37,525 nt of DNA, taken from the NCBI GenBank assembly GCA_014378775.1, contig JACMMZ010000088.1:1-37525 (forward strand). Reading direction: 5' to 3'. The translations under genes and the position numbers were made by a program. The notes below the pieces were generated by a model. It was not told the DNA's origin, searched no databases, and saw only the letters and a program-made list of their open reading frames with translations. Positions 7,534 through 17,307 of this stretch are shown one piece after another (the first letter of the stretch is position 1; every line of letters starts with the position of its first letter). The DNA comes from Pseudobdellovibrionaceae bacterium. Its GTDB lineage: Bacteria; Bdellovibrionota; Bdellovibrionia; Bdellovibrionales; Bdellovibrionaceae.

Positions 7534-8862
7534 ATGACGGACAACCAGACTCAAGCAAATTTAGCTCTATTTATTGGTGAAACTTACTGCGAGATCGAAG
7601 TCCAAAATCTGGACCACCAAATTATTTTTTCCAAAGAAATTTTTCTGCCTCAAATTACCCTCAAAAACGCGCTCCAAACAACGGCGGCCGAAGTTTTGAA
7701 GTTAGGCTGCACCATTCAAAATGTTTACACCGTTTGCCGCTACCTAGAAAGACTGAAAAACTTTCGATTAGGTGGAAGCGTCATTCAAGTAACCCACAAG
7801 GGTTTGGAAAATAATTACATGCTGGAAAACACCGGGCGCTTTTCGTTAGCGGCTTCATCACTGATCATCGCTATCGATGCTCAGGCTAACATGACCGATC
7901 TTTCAGAATACCTAAGCACTGAATTTGATCGCACCCGCAAAATCAATCCGGAAGCAAACAAAGTAGTCATGAATCTTGATCCAAAGCAAATATCCGTCGC
8001 AAAAAATAAAATGATCCAAAAATTCTTTACTGAAAAAAACTTCAAACTTTTTTTTAATTCAACGCCTTACGATCTGAATTCGATTCGCCAAGTTCTGCTT
8101 AACGCGGGAACCGAAGGGACAAAAGAGGAATTAACTAAAGAGATCCAAGACGCTTTTCCGGCGGCTGAAATATTATTTTGGTCTCAGGATCGATTTTTAA
8201 CTGAGATCGAAAATTATCAACTGTATTTTAGTGCGGATGACTTTCTCGGATCGACGATTTTCGCAGACAAAAACAGTTCAGTCGATAAGGTGATCCATTT
8301 AGATATTGAAAATTGGATGGTGCTTGAGAAATCGCATCAATCCTGCTGGGACAGTCCCTGGGGGAAAATACAACGGTCTCATTTTCGAAATACCCCACTA
8401 TCACTTCACCCGCTGACAGAAATACTCATCGATGAAAATGCCTTTCTTCAGTTTTCAAAAATGCCGGCTCCTAGCGAACCGGGACCGATGACGGCTGGTC
8501 GCGGTGTGAAATCTCTGATCTTAGACGTGTTCTTTGCTGATTTGAAAAATCAGGCTTTATTGAACCGGTTATTTCCGGCTTTGCAAAACGCCAACATTGA
8601 AAAAAAAATACAATCCCAATTTAAAGTTTTAGAACATGGTCAAAAAACGGAGAGTAAAACATTGAATCAATCTGATATTAAAGAATTTATCCAGGAATTG
8701 ATTCACTTCGACATCAACCGCCTCGGCTGCAGTGATGAAAATTCGCTCTGTACCGGTAATATGTCATTTTTAAAAAAAGAGGGATCCAAAAAATCAAACC
8801 ATTTGAAACATTTTAGATGGACCGAAGAAATTTTTAAAAAAGTGGCTGAGGTGAAAACGTGA
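7534..8862 (+). CDS. Divergent hydantoinase/oxoprolinase subunit A (HyuA)-like protein
   Basis: MTDNQTQANLALFIGETYCEIEV... with APSEPGPMTAGRGVKSLILDVFFADL, matching the HyuA 'DPGPxxYGRGGxxPTVTDANLVLG' region. Immediately followed by a HyuB-like gene. The N-terminal GxDxGGTxTD-type nucleotide loop is not visible. The ORF-track start at 7423 lies inside hisC, so ATG 7534 is preferred. Confidence 0.6.
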   Translation: MTDNQTQANLALFIGETYCEIEVQNLDHQIIFSKEIFLPQITLKNALQTTAAEVLKLGCTIQNVYTVCRYLERLKNFRLGGSVIQVTHKGLENNYMLENTGRFSLAASSLIIAIDAQANMTDLSEYLSTEFDRTRKINPEANKVVMNLDPKQISVAKNKMIQKFFTEKNFKLFFNSTPYDLNSIRQVLLNAGTEGTKEELTKEIQDAFPAAEILFWSQDRFLTEIENYQLYFSADDFLGSTIFADKNSSVDKVIHLDIENWMVLEKSHQSCWDSPWGKIQRSHFRNTPLSLHPLTEILIDENAFLQFSKMPAPSEPGPMTAGRGVKSLILDVFFADLKNQALLNRLFPALQNANIEKKIQSQFKVLEHGQKTESKTLNQSDIKEFIQELIHFDINRLGCSDENSLCTGNMSFLKKEGSKKSNHLKHFRWTEEIFKKVAEVKT

Positions 8863-10100
8863 TTTCACATTTAGAGTCTCATAAATTCGGATCGATCATC
8901 AGTCACTTTAACAATGCCTCGATTGTAAACAGCAAAGGCGAACTTCTTTTTTCAAAAGATGCGGATCCGTTTAAAACCACCACCAGTCGTTTAGTTTTAT
9001 TTCAAATTGCGAAAAAATACCTTTCTCCCAGTACTGGTGACATCATTATCTCCAATGATCCTGAAAACGGCGGAACGTCTCTATCGCGTATTTATTTTAT
9101 AAGTTGCCTAAGTCTCAATTTATTTCTGATTTGGGATGCTGAATTTTATCCTATCGATTTTAAGATTCCGCTATCTCCATTTGTGGAAAATGGAAAAATA
9201 AGCCCCTTTATGAAAACGGCCTTGATTGAATCGCAGCCGAACAAAGAACACTACTCTGCCTTTTTTGAGACGGAAATTGGTAAATTCAATACGGTTAATA
9301 AATTCAAGGAATTCATTCGCGAAGCTTCTGGGGAAGACTTTCAAAAGCAGTGGTTTATGGTTTGCAAAAATATTTTCATCAATCATTTTGAAGCCAAAGC
9401 TTTCGGGCAGAGCGAGCTCAGTTATAAATACAAAACAGATCATCTTTTGAAACTAAGAACCGAAGTAGATGAAAAACAAAATCAGCGCTTCTTTAAAGTC
9501 GATTTTTCGGGATCCAGCCTGGCCAAACCAGGGCCCGCACAAATTTCTTGCGCATCACACGTCATCGAGAGTGGTCTCATTATCGAGTTTAGTAAGTATT
9601 ATGCTTTAGAAAAGTATTTATCTCAGCCCATCTTAGATCACGTAAAGCTCATCTTGCCGCCGAAGTCTATTGTGAGTAATGCTCACAAGGCGGGTGAATT
9701 TAATTTCGAACTTCAAAAAATGGCCCGTCAGATGATGAAATTTAATTTGACGCAAATTAATGCTCAAACTAAAAAAAATGACAAGAAATTTTCTCTGTAT
9801 TCAACCCACCTGTTGCAAATGACATCCGGTACGGAAACAAACTTATTCTTTTTATCCAATTCGCGAATTCAATTTGAAAATTTGAATTCGTTTCATCAAA
9901 AAATTCTCCAAAACACCGATGGCGAATATAAAGCGTGCTTGGTTTATAACTCCGATAAACCATTAACGATTCGGGTAAGTGGAATTTCTTCAGACGAAGA
10001 TCACGCCAAACGTTGGCTCAAAATTAATAAAGCACCCGTCAGACATGGCACTTTCAATTTAAAAAAAGGTGACGAATTCATTTTGAATTGGAAAATTTAA
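8859..10100 (+). CDS. Divergent hydantoinase/oxoprolinase subunit B (HyuB)-like protein
   Basis: SPSTGDIIISNDPENGGTSLSRIYFIS resembles HyuB 'GDVFITNDPxxGGTHLPDI'. VDFSGSSLAKPGPAQISCASHVIESGLI resembles 'VDFSGTSPQxPGPxN'. Overlaps the upstream gene by 4 bp. Confidence 0.65.
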   Translation: MISHLESHKFGSIISHFNNASIVNSKGELLFSKDADPFKTTTSRLVLFQIAKKYLSPSTGDIIISNDPENGGTSLSRIYFISCLSLNLFLIWDAEFYPIDFKIPLSPFVENGKISPFMKTALIESQPNKEHYSAFFETEIGKFNTVNKFKEFIREASGEDFQKQWFMVCKNIFINHFEAKAFGQSELSYKYKTDHLLKLRTEVDEKQNQRFFKVDFSGSSLAKPGPAQISCASHVIESGLIIEFSKYYALEKYLSQPILDHVKLILPPKSIVSNAHKAGEFNFELQKMARQMMKFNLTQINAQTKKNDKKFSLYSTHLLQMTSGTETNLFFLSNSRIQFENLNSFHQKILQNTDGEYKACLVYNSDKPLTIRVSGISSDEDHAKRWLKINKAPVRHGTFNLKKGDEFILNWKI

Positions 10101-11306
10101 TTAGACCTGAGCGCCCGTTTTTTGAATGGCTTTACGAATTACTTCGATATGTTCGTGATCGATAGTTTCAATCACAAAATCGATTTTAGTTTGCTTCATC
10201 CCGAGATCGCTTCCGATGCGGTCATGGTGAACTTCTAGAATATTAGCTCGGTTATCGGCTAAAATCTGAGTGAGGCGGCTTAAACTACCAGGAATATCGG
10301 GTACAATCACGGAAAGCTCACACAACCGACCACGTTGAATTTGTCCGTGCTGAATCACCCCGGAAATCATATTTAGATCGACATTTCCACCGCAAACCAA
10401 AACGCAGGTTTTCGAACCCAATTTTAAATTTTTATGAGATAAAATTGCGGCCAATCCCACCGCGCCCGAACCTTCCGCCACTGTTTTTACCCTTTCGAGT
10501 AAAAAAACCATGGCTTCAGCGATTTGCCCTTCGGTCACCGTCACGATTTCGTCCACGTATTTTGATATGAAATCATCGTACATGATTTGACTGGGTTTCT
10601 TAATGGCGATGCCGTCCGCTAAAGTCGATATCGGATTTTGAATCATCTCAAATTTATGTTGATGAAAAAGTTGTGACATAGTGGAAACAGTTTCCGTTTG
10701 GGCCCCAATAATTTTAATTTTCGGGTTTATACTTTTTGCCGCGATCGCGATCCCACTGATTAAACCCCCGCCTCCAACCGGCACCACGATGCTGGTTAAA
10801 TCAGGAATTTGCTCGAGGACTTCTAGTCCAATCGTACCCTGACCGGCGATGACTTTTTCGTCTTCATAAGGGTGAACAAAAATGTAACCTTTCTCTTTGG
10901 CTAATTGAATCGAATAATCTTTAGCTTCGTCAAAACTTGTACCATAAAGTATAACGGTCGCGCCGTAATTTTTAGTTGCTTCAACTTTTGATAAAGGCGC
11001 ATTGATCGGCATTACAATTGTTGACTGCACACCGTGAATTTTTGAACTTAAGGCCACCCCTTGGGCGTGATTACCGGCTGAACAGGCAATGACACCACAT
11101 TTTTTCTCAGCTTCGGTCAGACTCAAAATTTTATTTGTGGCTCCTCTGATTTTAAAGCTTCCCGTACGCTGCGTATTTTCCAGTTTAAAAAATACTTCGC
11201 AGCCGACCAAAGCGGTTGCTGAACGAGAGTAATCACAAACGGTTAAATTGATACTGTCAGCTATATTCTGACGTGCATTTTGGATGTCTTGTAAGGTGAC
11301 TTTCAT
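10101..11306 (-). CDS. ilvA: Threonine ammonia-lyase (threonine dehydratase) with C-terminal ACT domain
   Basis: [21 protein letters not shown] (PLP Lys); [24 protein letters not shown]-terminal [31 protein letters not shown]. Confidence 0.9.
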   Translation of the reverse strand: MKVTLQDIQNARQNIADSINLTVCDYSRSATALVGCEVFFKLENTQRTGSFKIRGATNKILSLTEAEKKCGVIACSAGNHAQGVALSSKIHGVQSTIVMPINAPLSKVEATKNYGATVILYGTSFDEAKDYSIQLAKEKGYIFVHPYEDEKVIAGQGTIGLEVLEQIPDLTSIVVPVGGGGLISGIAIAAKSINPKIKIIGAQTETVSTMSQLFHQHKFEMIQNPISTLADGIAIKKPSQIMYDDFISKYVDEIVTVTEGQIAEAMVFLLERVKTVAEGSGAVGLAAILSHKNLKLGSKTCVLVCGGNVDLNMISGVIQHGQIQRGRLCELSVIVPDIPGSLSRLTQILADNRANILEVHHDRIGSDLGMKQTKIDFVIETIDHEHIEVIRKAIQKTGAQV

Positions 11307-11330
11307 GGCCCTTAATTTAGGGCGAAGTTT

Positions 11331-11567
11331 CTACCAATACAAGCTGATTCCGAGAATTGGTGGGTATTCGGTTTTTAAAAAAGACTTCGGTGTTTGAGAT
11401 GTGCGAGTTCGATCTTGAACATCTGATGCGGTTTCCGCATTGTCCGAAGGATCGTTACAAAACATAAAAGGAGCCAGATATTTTCCGCAAGCCTCGCAGC
11501 GCTCGATTTTTTGAGTTTCCGATTCAGATGTTTTATTGCAAATATGGCAGCGGCGGATGTGAACCAT
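11331..11567 (-). CDS. Small zinc-ribbon-like protein
   Basis: MVHIRRCHICNKTSESETQKIERCEACGKYLAPFMFC: two CxxC knuckles. Preceded by a good promoter. Confidence 0.6.
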   Translation of the reverse strand: MVHIRRCHICNKTSESETQKIERCEACGKYLAPFMFCNDPSDNAETASDVQDRTRTSQTPKSFLKTEYPPILGISLYW

Positions 11568-11591
11568 GTATGAAACCTCGCGTATAAGTTT

Positions 11592-11619
11592 AGTATAAAT
11601 CTTACTTAAAAAGCTGCAA
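11592..11619 (-). promoter_or_regulatory. Candidate sigma70-type promoter for the zinc-ribbon gene (and possibly ilvA)
   Basis: Minus strand TTGCAG-N16-TATACT, upstream of ATG at 11567. Confidence 0.5.
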
Positions 11620-11727
11620 GACTCTCACCTTCAAATCTCGTAATAAGATCGAATGAATAATGCCGCGATGAATTTTATCAAACTGAGACGACTAATGACT
11701 TTACGCGCAAGCCAAAAAAGGAACTTC

Positions 11728-12471
11728 TTACGAATCGAAATTGCAAATATCCAGAAAACTCGTCACCTCAAGCGAAGCTCCCCCAATAAGGAATCCATCA
11801 ACGTGATCGAGCGCTATCAGATCTTTCGCATTATCGGCTTTAACGCTGCCACCGTAAATTAATTGAAAGTTTTTAAAATTCATCGACGTCATTTTTTGGA
11901 AAAGTTCGGCGTGAACTTCTTTGACCTGATCAAGGCTTGCCACCTGGCCTGTGCCGATGGCCCAAACCGGTTCGTAGGCGACAACGATACGTTTACTCAA
12001 ATTAACGGCGGATAACGCTGCTTCTAATTGTTCAAAACAAACTTTCAGTGTTTCGTTTTTTTGGCGCTGCTCCAGGCTTTCTCCGATACAAAGAACCGGC
12101 AGTGTATCCAGACTTTGGCTGAGCAAAACTTTCTTATTTATCGAAGAATTTAATTCTGAGAAAATTTGACGACGTTCGCTGTGACCGATTAAACAAATGG
12201 TTGAACCGATAGACTGAGCAATGGCTAAAGAGTTTTCGCCAGTGAATGCGCCTTTGACTTCGATGTGAATTTGCTGCGGTCCGAACCGAACCGGTGATTT
12301 TTTTAAATTTTGAGACAGCTTATCCAGAGAAAAATTTTGCGGAAAAATAAAAGCTTCTTTAGTTTCAAAAAATTTCTCACTTGTTTTAGCCAAAAAATCC
12401 TGAGCAAACGCAGCGGCTTGATCAGGGGTTTTATTTAATTTCCAGTTCGCCGCAAAAATTTTTTTATTCAT
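11728..12471 (-). CDS. tpiA: Triosephosphate isomerase
   Basis: MNKKIFAANWKLNKTP; IGHSERRQIF; VVAYEPVWAIGTG; LIYGGSVKADNAKDL; DGFLIGGASL. Start at internal Met 12471 rather than 12537. Confidence 0.95.
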   Translation of the reverse strand: MNKKIFAANWKLNKTPDQAAAFAQDFLAKTSEKFFETKEAFIFPQNFSLDKLSQNLKKSPVRFGPQQIHIEVKGAFTGENSLAIAQSIGSTICLIGHSERRQIFSELNSSINKKVLLSQSLDTLPVLCIGESLEQRQKNETLKVCFEQLEAALSAVNLSKRIVVAYEPVWAIGTGQVASLDQVKEVHAELFQKMTSMNFKNFQLIYGGSVKADNAKDLIALDHVDGFLIGGASLEVTSFLDICNFDS

Positions 12472-12478
12472 TTGAAGC

Positions 12479-13717
12479 CTAAAATGTAGGGGTGCTGGTT
12501 GAAGATTCAGATTGTTTACGTTTACGTAAGACTTCAAGTCCCGGTAGTCTTTCCCCTTGAAGGTATTCGAGACTCGCCCCGCCTCCGGTAGAAATATGGG
12601 TCATCTTATCTGCAAATCCAGAAATTTCGGCTGCCGCCGCTGAATCCCCGCCGCCCACAATCATGGTACCTGGGTTTGCGGCCATCACTTCCGCAATTGC
12701 AAAAGTTCCCTTTGAAAATTCTGTTGTCTCAAACACTCCCATCGGTCCATTCCAAAAAACAGTTTTAGCTTCGGCTAAATATTTCTTATAAAGCTCAATG
12801 GTTTTTGGACCAATATCCAATCCGATTTCGTTTTCTTTAATTTGATGATTCGTTGTGACTCGGATATTTTTGGTGTCACCAAAGGCTTGGCTGGTAATGT
12901 GATCCACCGGTAATAGTAAAGTTTTACCTCGAGCTTCGATACGTTCAATCATTTCTTTGGCATATTTCAATTTATCTGCTTCGACTAATGACTTCCCAAC
13001 TTCCACGCCCTGAGCTTTTAAAAAAGTGTAGGCCATGGCTCCGCCAATAACAAAACCATCAACCACGTTGATCAGTTTTTCAATGACAGGAATTTTGTCG
13101 GATACTTTTGATCCACCAAGCACTGCGATGTACGGTTTTTGTGGCTTGTCGAATAAACCATCGAGCATTTTAATTTCTTTTTCGATCAGAAATCCGACGC
13201 CTTTTTCTTGCATCATTTCTGGTAAGGCCGAAATACTGGCATGGGCTCGGTGCGAAGCTCCGAACGCATCATTAATATAAATATCCGCGTAGGAAGTCCA
13301 CATGACGGCAAGCTCCGTGCTGTTTTCTACTTCACCTTGATCAAAGCGAAGATTTTCTAAACAGATAATCTGATTTTTCATCGGGCCGTAAAGAATATGT
13401 TTAACCCCTTCAGAATCAGGTTCTTCCATCAGAACTACTTCAAGATCAAGCAATTCACCCAATCTTTTTGCTACCGGCTCCATTGAATACTGACGATCAG
13501 CCGAAGTCTTCGGACGACCTAAATGAGACGCGATAATGATTTTCGCCCCTTTTTCGAAACAGTATTTAATGGTTGGAAGACTGGCCGTGATGCGCGTTTC
13601 ATCTGTGATATTTCCCTCTTTGTCCATTGGAACATTTAAATCTAATCTTAGAAATACTGTTTTACCTTTAAGTTCAAAATCCCGGACGGTTTTGATTCCT
13701 TTTAAACCATCAGACAT
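12479..13717 (-). CDS. pgk: Phosphoglycerate kinase
   Basis: VFLRLDLNVPMD; ASHLGRPK; NLRFDQGEVEN; AVLGGSKVSDKI; FWNGPMGVFE; GGGDSAAA; STGGGASLE. Confidence 0.97.
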   Translation of the reverse strand: MSDGLKGIKTVRDFELKGKTVFLRLDLNVPMDKEGNITDETRITASLPTIKYCFEKGAKIIIASHLGRPKTSADRQYSMEPVAKRLGELLDLEVVLMEEPDSEGVKHILYGPMKNQIICLENLRFDQGEVENSTELAVMWTSYADIYINDAFGASHRAHASISALPEMMQEKGVGFLIEKEIKMLDGLFDKPQKPYIAVLGGSKVSDKIPVIEKLINVVDGFVIGGAMAYTFLKAQGVEVGKSLVEADKLKYAKEMIERIEARGKTLLLPVDHITSQAFGDTKNIRVTTNHQIKENEIGLDIGPKTIELYKKYLAEAKTVFWNGPMGVFETTEFSKGTFAIAEVMAANPGTMIVGGGDSAAAAEISGFADKMTHISTGGGASLEYLQGERLPGLEVLRKRKQSESSTSTPTF

Positions 13718-14718
13718 TAGTTCTTCTCCATCATAAATAAAGCCATATCCACCATTCGACTTGAGAACCCAGTTTCATTATCGTACCAAGATAATACTTT
13801 AGCGGTTCTTTGACCCACCACCATGGTCGTTTTACTGTCGACGATGGATGATAATTTATTTCCGTTAAAATCTATACTAACTAATTCCTCTGTTTCAAAA
13901 CCAAGGACACCTTTAAGTTCACCTTGAGAGGCTTCTTTTAATGCCGCATTGATTGATGCGACCGACACATCTTTTTCGGTATTAAAAGTAAAATCAACCA
14001 AGCTGACATTCGGTGTTGGTACGCGGATCGATAATCCGTCAATTTTACCTTTGAGTTCTGGCAAAACTAAACCCACTGCTTTTGCGGCCCCGGTTGTTGT
14101 GGGAATCATCGATACTGCGGCCGAGCGAGCTCGACGCATATCTTTGTGAGCCGCATCTAATATTTTTTGATCATTGGTGTACGAATGAACCGTAAGCATT
14201 GTTCCGTTCACGATACCAAAAGATTTATGTAATACATGAGCCAACGGCGCTAAACAGTTCGTCGTGCACGAAGCATTAGATAAAAAAGTATGCTGTGCGG
14301 GATTGTATTGCTTATGATTAATTCCGTAAACAACCGTTATATCGACTCCGTCAGCGGGAGCCGAAACCATAACTTTTTTGGCTCCGGCCGTGATATGTTT
14401 TTGATAATCTTCTTTTCCTTTAAGCGCCCCGGTACATTCCATAACTAATTCAACGCCCCAAGCTTTCCACGGAATGTGTGCCGGATCTTTTTGTTTAGTT
14501 ACCGGAATTTTTTTTCCGTTAACGATGAGGTTTTCTCCGTCGTGAGTTACATCAGCTTTAAAAATTCCATGAGATGAATCATATTTTAATAAATGCACAA
14601 TTCCTTCTAAATCATCTAAAGAATTAATTCCTACGATATCTAACTGTTCAAAACCTTCGCGAAAAAATACGCGCCCGATGCGACCGAAACCATTAATTCC
14701 AACTTTCATTTTTCCCAC
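13717..14718 (-). CDS. gapA: Glyceraldehyde-3-phosphate dehydrogenase
   Basis: KVGINGFGRIGRVFFRE; SNASCTTNCLAPLAHVL; HSYTNDQ; SWYDNETGFSSRMVD. Confidence 0.97.
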   Translation of the reverse strand: MGKMKVGINGFGRIGRVFFREGFEQLDIVGINSLDDLEGIVHLLKYDSSHGIFKADVTHDGENLIVNGKKIPVTKQKDPAHIPWKAWGVELVMECTGALKGKEDYQKHITAGAKKVMVSAPADGVDITVVYGINHKQYNPAQHTFLSNASCTTNCLAPLAHVLHKSFGIVNGTMLTVHSYTNDQKILDAAHKDMRRARSAAVSMIPTTTGAAKAVGLVLPELKGKIDGLSIRVPTPNVSLVDFTFNTEKDVSVASINAALKEASQGELKGVLGFETEELVSIDFNGNKLSSIVDSKTTMVVGQRTAKVLSWYDNETGFSSRMVDMALFMMEKN

Positions 14719-14734
14719 CTAAGTACTCCTTTGA

Positions 14735-15544
14735 TTAATTCCAGTTAATTTTTTTAAATAATTTGAGAGCATTTTGTTTCGTTACTTCACACAAAATATC
14801 CATCGTAACATTTTTTAATTCCGCCACCACTTTTGCTGTATGTAACATGTAAGCTGAAGTGTTCGGCCGCCCGCGCATCGGCACCGGAGCTAAAAAAGGC
14901 GAATCTGTTTCGACATGGAGGCGGTCCAACGGGATAATATTTTTAACGATATCACGCAAAGCCGTGGCATTTTTAAAAGTCGCTACCCCGGAAATAGAAA
15001 TATTAAATCCCACATCTAAAGCTTTTCTGGCCAGCCATTCGGTTCCAGTGAAGCAATGAATGACGCCGCGGACATCACCTTTATACTTATTTAAAATGCG
15101 AATTGTTTCTTCTTCTGCATCACGGGTATGGATTTCAACTGGTAAATTTAATTTTTTAGCGATGTCTAGTTGCTTTTCAAAGGCTTCAATTTGCTCGCTG
15201 CGAGGTGACTGATCGTAATAATAATCTAATCCTATTTCGCCGATGGCCACCACTTCGGGACGAGGTGCATTTTTGATCAGGAATTCCCCCACTTCATCGG
15301 TGTACTTAACTCCTTCGTGCGGGTGAACGCCAATGGTGCAGTAAACATCAGGCGCGTACTTGACCGCCAAATCGATAACCGTTTGTAAATCTTCAGGCTC
15401 CGTCCCAATCGTAATGATTTTCGATACCCCGGCGGCGCGCGCCAGATTCAACGCGGCTTCGGATCCGCCTTCTAAGCGATCAAGATGACAGTGAATATCA
15501 ATCCATGTAGGTAGCGCTGACGATTCATTTTTACTTTCGCGCAT
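14735..15544 (-). CDS. tatD: TatD family deoxyribonuclease
   Basis: WIDIHCHLDRLEG; VYCTIGVHPHEG; AIGEIGLDYYYD; HTRDAEEE; VIHCFTGT; VETDSPFLAPVPMRGRPN. Confidence 0.93.
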   Translation of the reverse strand: MRESKNESSALPTWIDIHCHLDRLEGGSEAALNLARAAGVSKIITIGTEPEDLQTVIDLAVKYAPDVYCTIGVHPHEGVKYTDEVGEFLIKNAPRPEVVAIGEIGLDYYYDQSPRSEQIEAFEKQLDIAKKLNLPVEIHTRDAEEETIRILNKYKGDVRGVIHCFTGTEWLARKALDVGFNISISGVATFKNATALRDIVKNIIPLDRLHVETDSPFLAPVPMRGRPNTSAYMLHTAKVVAELKNVTMDILCEVTKQNALKLFKKINWN

Positions 15545-16493
15545 GCATCACCCATAAACTTTCTACCGACATGGTGCTATCAGCATAGCCGAGAAGATCT
15601 TTTTGCATTTTCAAAAGACCAGATATAAATCGATTGATTCGAGCATTATCTAAAAAAATAAATTTATGCAGTCGATCCATCTGATCGCTGTTCAAAACGC
15701 TAGTTAGCTCGTTCAGCTTGAGCACCAGAACATCGCGCATGACCAGAATCCAATTTTTAATAATATCCTGAGCTTCTTCGCGGTCTTTGAAAAAATTTCT
15801 CCATCCTGTTGAATTTAAAAAATCAGCTTCCGTCCAAAAAGATTCTAAAAGATCAAAACTTTGAATTCTTTTTGTCATGCCCTCGGGGCTGGACAATTGA
15901 GCCACGGCATTTAGTTGACCCCGGCTGCATTTATACACCCATTCAGATAAACCGGGTATAATTGATTTAATTTCGGCTTCCGTTAATGGATGAAACCGAA
16001 TAACTTGTGACCGAGAACGAACCGTTCTCATCATGGATTCTGCCTCCGGCGCGATGAGAATAAAGTAAACATTTTGATTTGGCTCTTCTAATATTTTTAG
16101 AATAGAGTTCGCGGCCTGCGGATTAAATAAATGAGCTTGATCAATAATGATTGCACGATTTCGTCCAAAATTAGATAAGTTTAAAAATTGAATGATCTCT
16201 CGCGCTTGATCGACTTTGATATTTTGTCCGGCCGGTTCAATAAAAAGAATATTTTCAGATTGGTGCTTAGCGACTCGAATGCACGAAGGACAAATCCCGC
16301 AGGGAGAATCCGGCATGTCCTTAAGGCCTTCACACAAAAGCTTTTGCGCGACGGCGTAAGCGACCATTTTTTTTCCGATACTTTCCGGTCCGGTAAACAG
16401 CATGGCATGCGGAAGTCGCCCACGTTCTATCGCGTCTTCGATTTTCGTGATCTGGGCTTTGTGTCCGCGAATTTGTGATTTCAGATTTAGCAT
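15531..16493 (-). CDS. holB: DNA polymerase III subunit delta'
   Basis: GRLPHAMLFTGPESIGKKMVAYAVAQKLLC; CGICPSC zinc knuckle; DQAREIIQFL; ANSILKILEEPNQNVYFILIA. Preferred ATG at 16493 overlaps the tmk stop (TGATG); the ORF track extends to 16505. Confidence 0.88.
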   Translation of the reverse strand: MLNLKSQIRGHKAQITKIEDAIERGRLPHAMLFTGPESIGKKMVAYAVAQKLLCEGLKDMPDSPCGICPSCIRVAKHQSENILFIEPAGQNIKVDQAREIIQFLNLSNFGRNRAIIIDQAHLFNPQAANSILKILEEPNQNVYFILIAPEAESMMRTVRSRSQVIRFHPLTEAEIKSIIPGLSEWVYKCSRGQLNAVAQLSSPEGMTKRIQSFDLLESFWTEADFLNSTGWRNFFKDREEAQDIIKNWILVMRDVLVLKLNELTSVLNSDQMDRLHKFIFLDNARINRFISGLLKMQKDLLGYADSTMSVESLWVMHARK

Positions 16494-17140
16494 CACGAAA
16501 TCCAACTTCGGCTGCGGAGTTCATCGATTAGAGTTTTAAATAATTCGTCGGGCGCTAAAGCTGCGTTGAGAACCAACCAATTATTTCTTCCCGATGACTT
16601 TGATTCCAAAGCTTGACTGAGAAAAGCGGAGCGAACGCGTTCGTGAAATTCATCTTTTTCGGATTCAATGCGATCATCTTCGCTACCGGTTTGGTCACTT
16701 CTTTTTAATCGACGTTTTTTAGATTCCCCCACGGATAAATCTAACAACACAGTCAAATCAGGCACCAGATTATTGGTTGAAAACTGATTCAGCCATTCGA
16801 CTTGCTCTTTGGAAATCCCGCGCCCGCCGCCCTGAAAAGCGACTGAGCTCGCTGAAAATCGGTCACACAGGACCCATTTTTTTTGGGCTAAGCCTGGTCG
16901 AATCACCAGATCAACATGTTGAGAACGGCTCGCTTGATAAAGTAAAAGTTCAGTTCGAGGAGTTGGAGCTTGATCGCGTTTTTGTAAAAGGAGATCACGA
17001 AGTTGGTCTCCAACATCCGTTCCTCCGGGCTCACGTGTAACGACTGTCAAAAAAGAAAGGCCGGCTAAATGTTCATCCAACATTTTTATCAACGATGACT
17101 TACCGGAACCATCTAGACCTTCAAAGACCATAAAAAACAT
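16493..17140 (-). CDS. tmk: Thymidylate kinase
   Basis: MVFEGLDGSGKSSLIKMLDEHL; TREPGGTDVGDQLRDLLL; LLYQASRSQHVDLVI; WVLCDRFSASSVAFQGGGRG. Confidence 0.94.
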   Translation of the reverse strand: MFFMVFEGLDGSGKSSLIKMLDEHLAGLSFLTVVTREPGGTDVGDQLRDLLLQKRDQAPTPRTELLLYQASRSQHVDLVIRPGLAQKKWVLCDRFSASSVAFQGGGRGISKEQVEWLNQFSTNNLVPDLTVLLDLSVGESKKRRLKRSDQTGSEDDRIESEKDEFHERVRSAFLSQALESKSSGRNNWLVLNAALAPDELFKTLIDELRSRSWIS

Positions 17141-17307
17141 AGCTTTAAGGTATCTCTCACTCGGTGTTTTTTGTCATCATTAAACAGTGCGTAAAAATGG
17201 CTCAAAAGGCTCCTTGGCTCAAGACATGGAGCTTTTAGTTCTAGACGAAACAATAGTTTTTAGTTTAAGTTTAATTTCTTTTATAACTCAAAACGGAGAC
17301 GCTCTTT

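Noticed and set aside
11653-11862. 69-aa plus ORF near the tpiA 3' end
   Set aside because: Mostly antisense to tpiA, no recognisable domain or SD.
17195-17245. Possible hairpin GCTCC...GGAGC followed by TTTT upstream of secG
   Set aside because: Only a 5-bp stem with a long loop; too weak to call a terminator or RNA gene.
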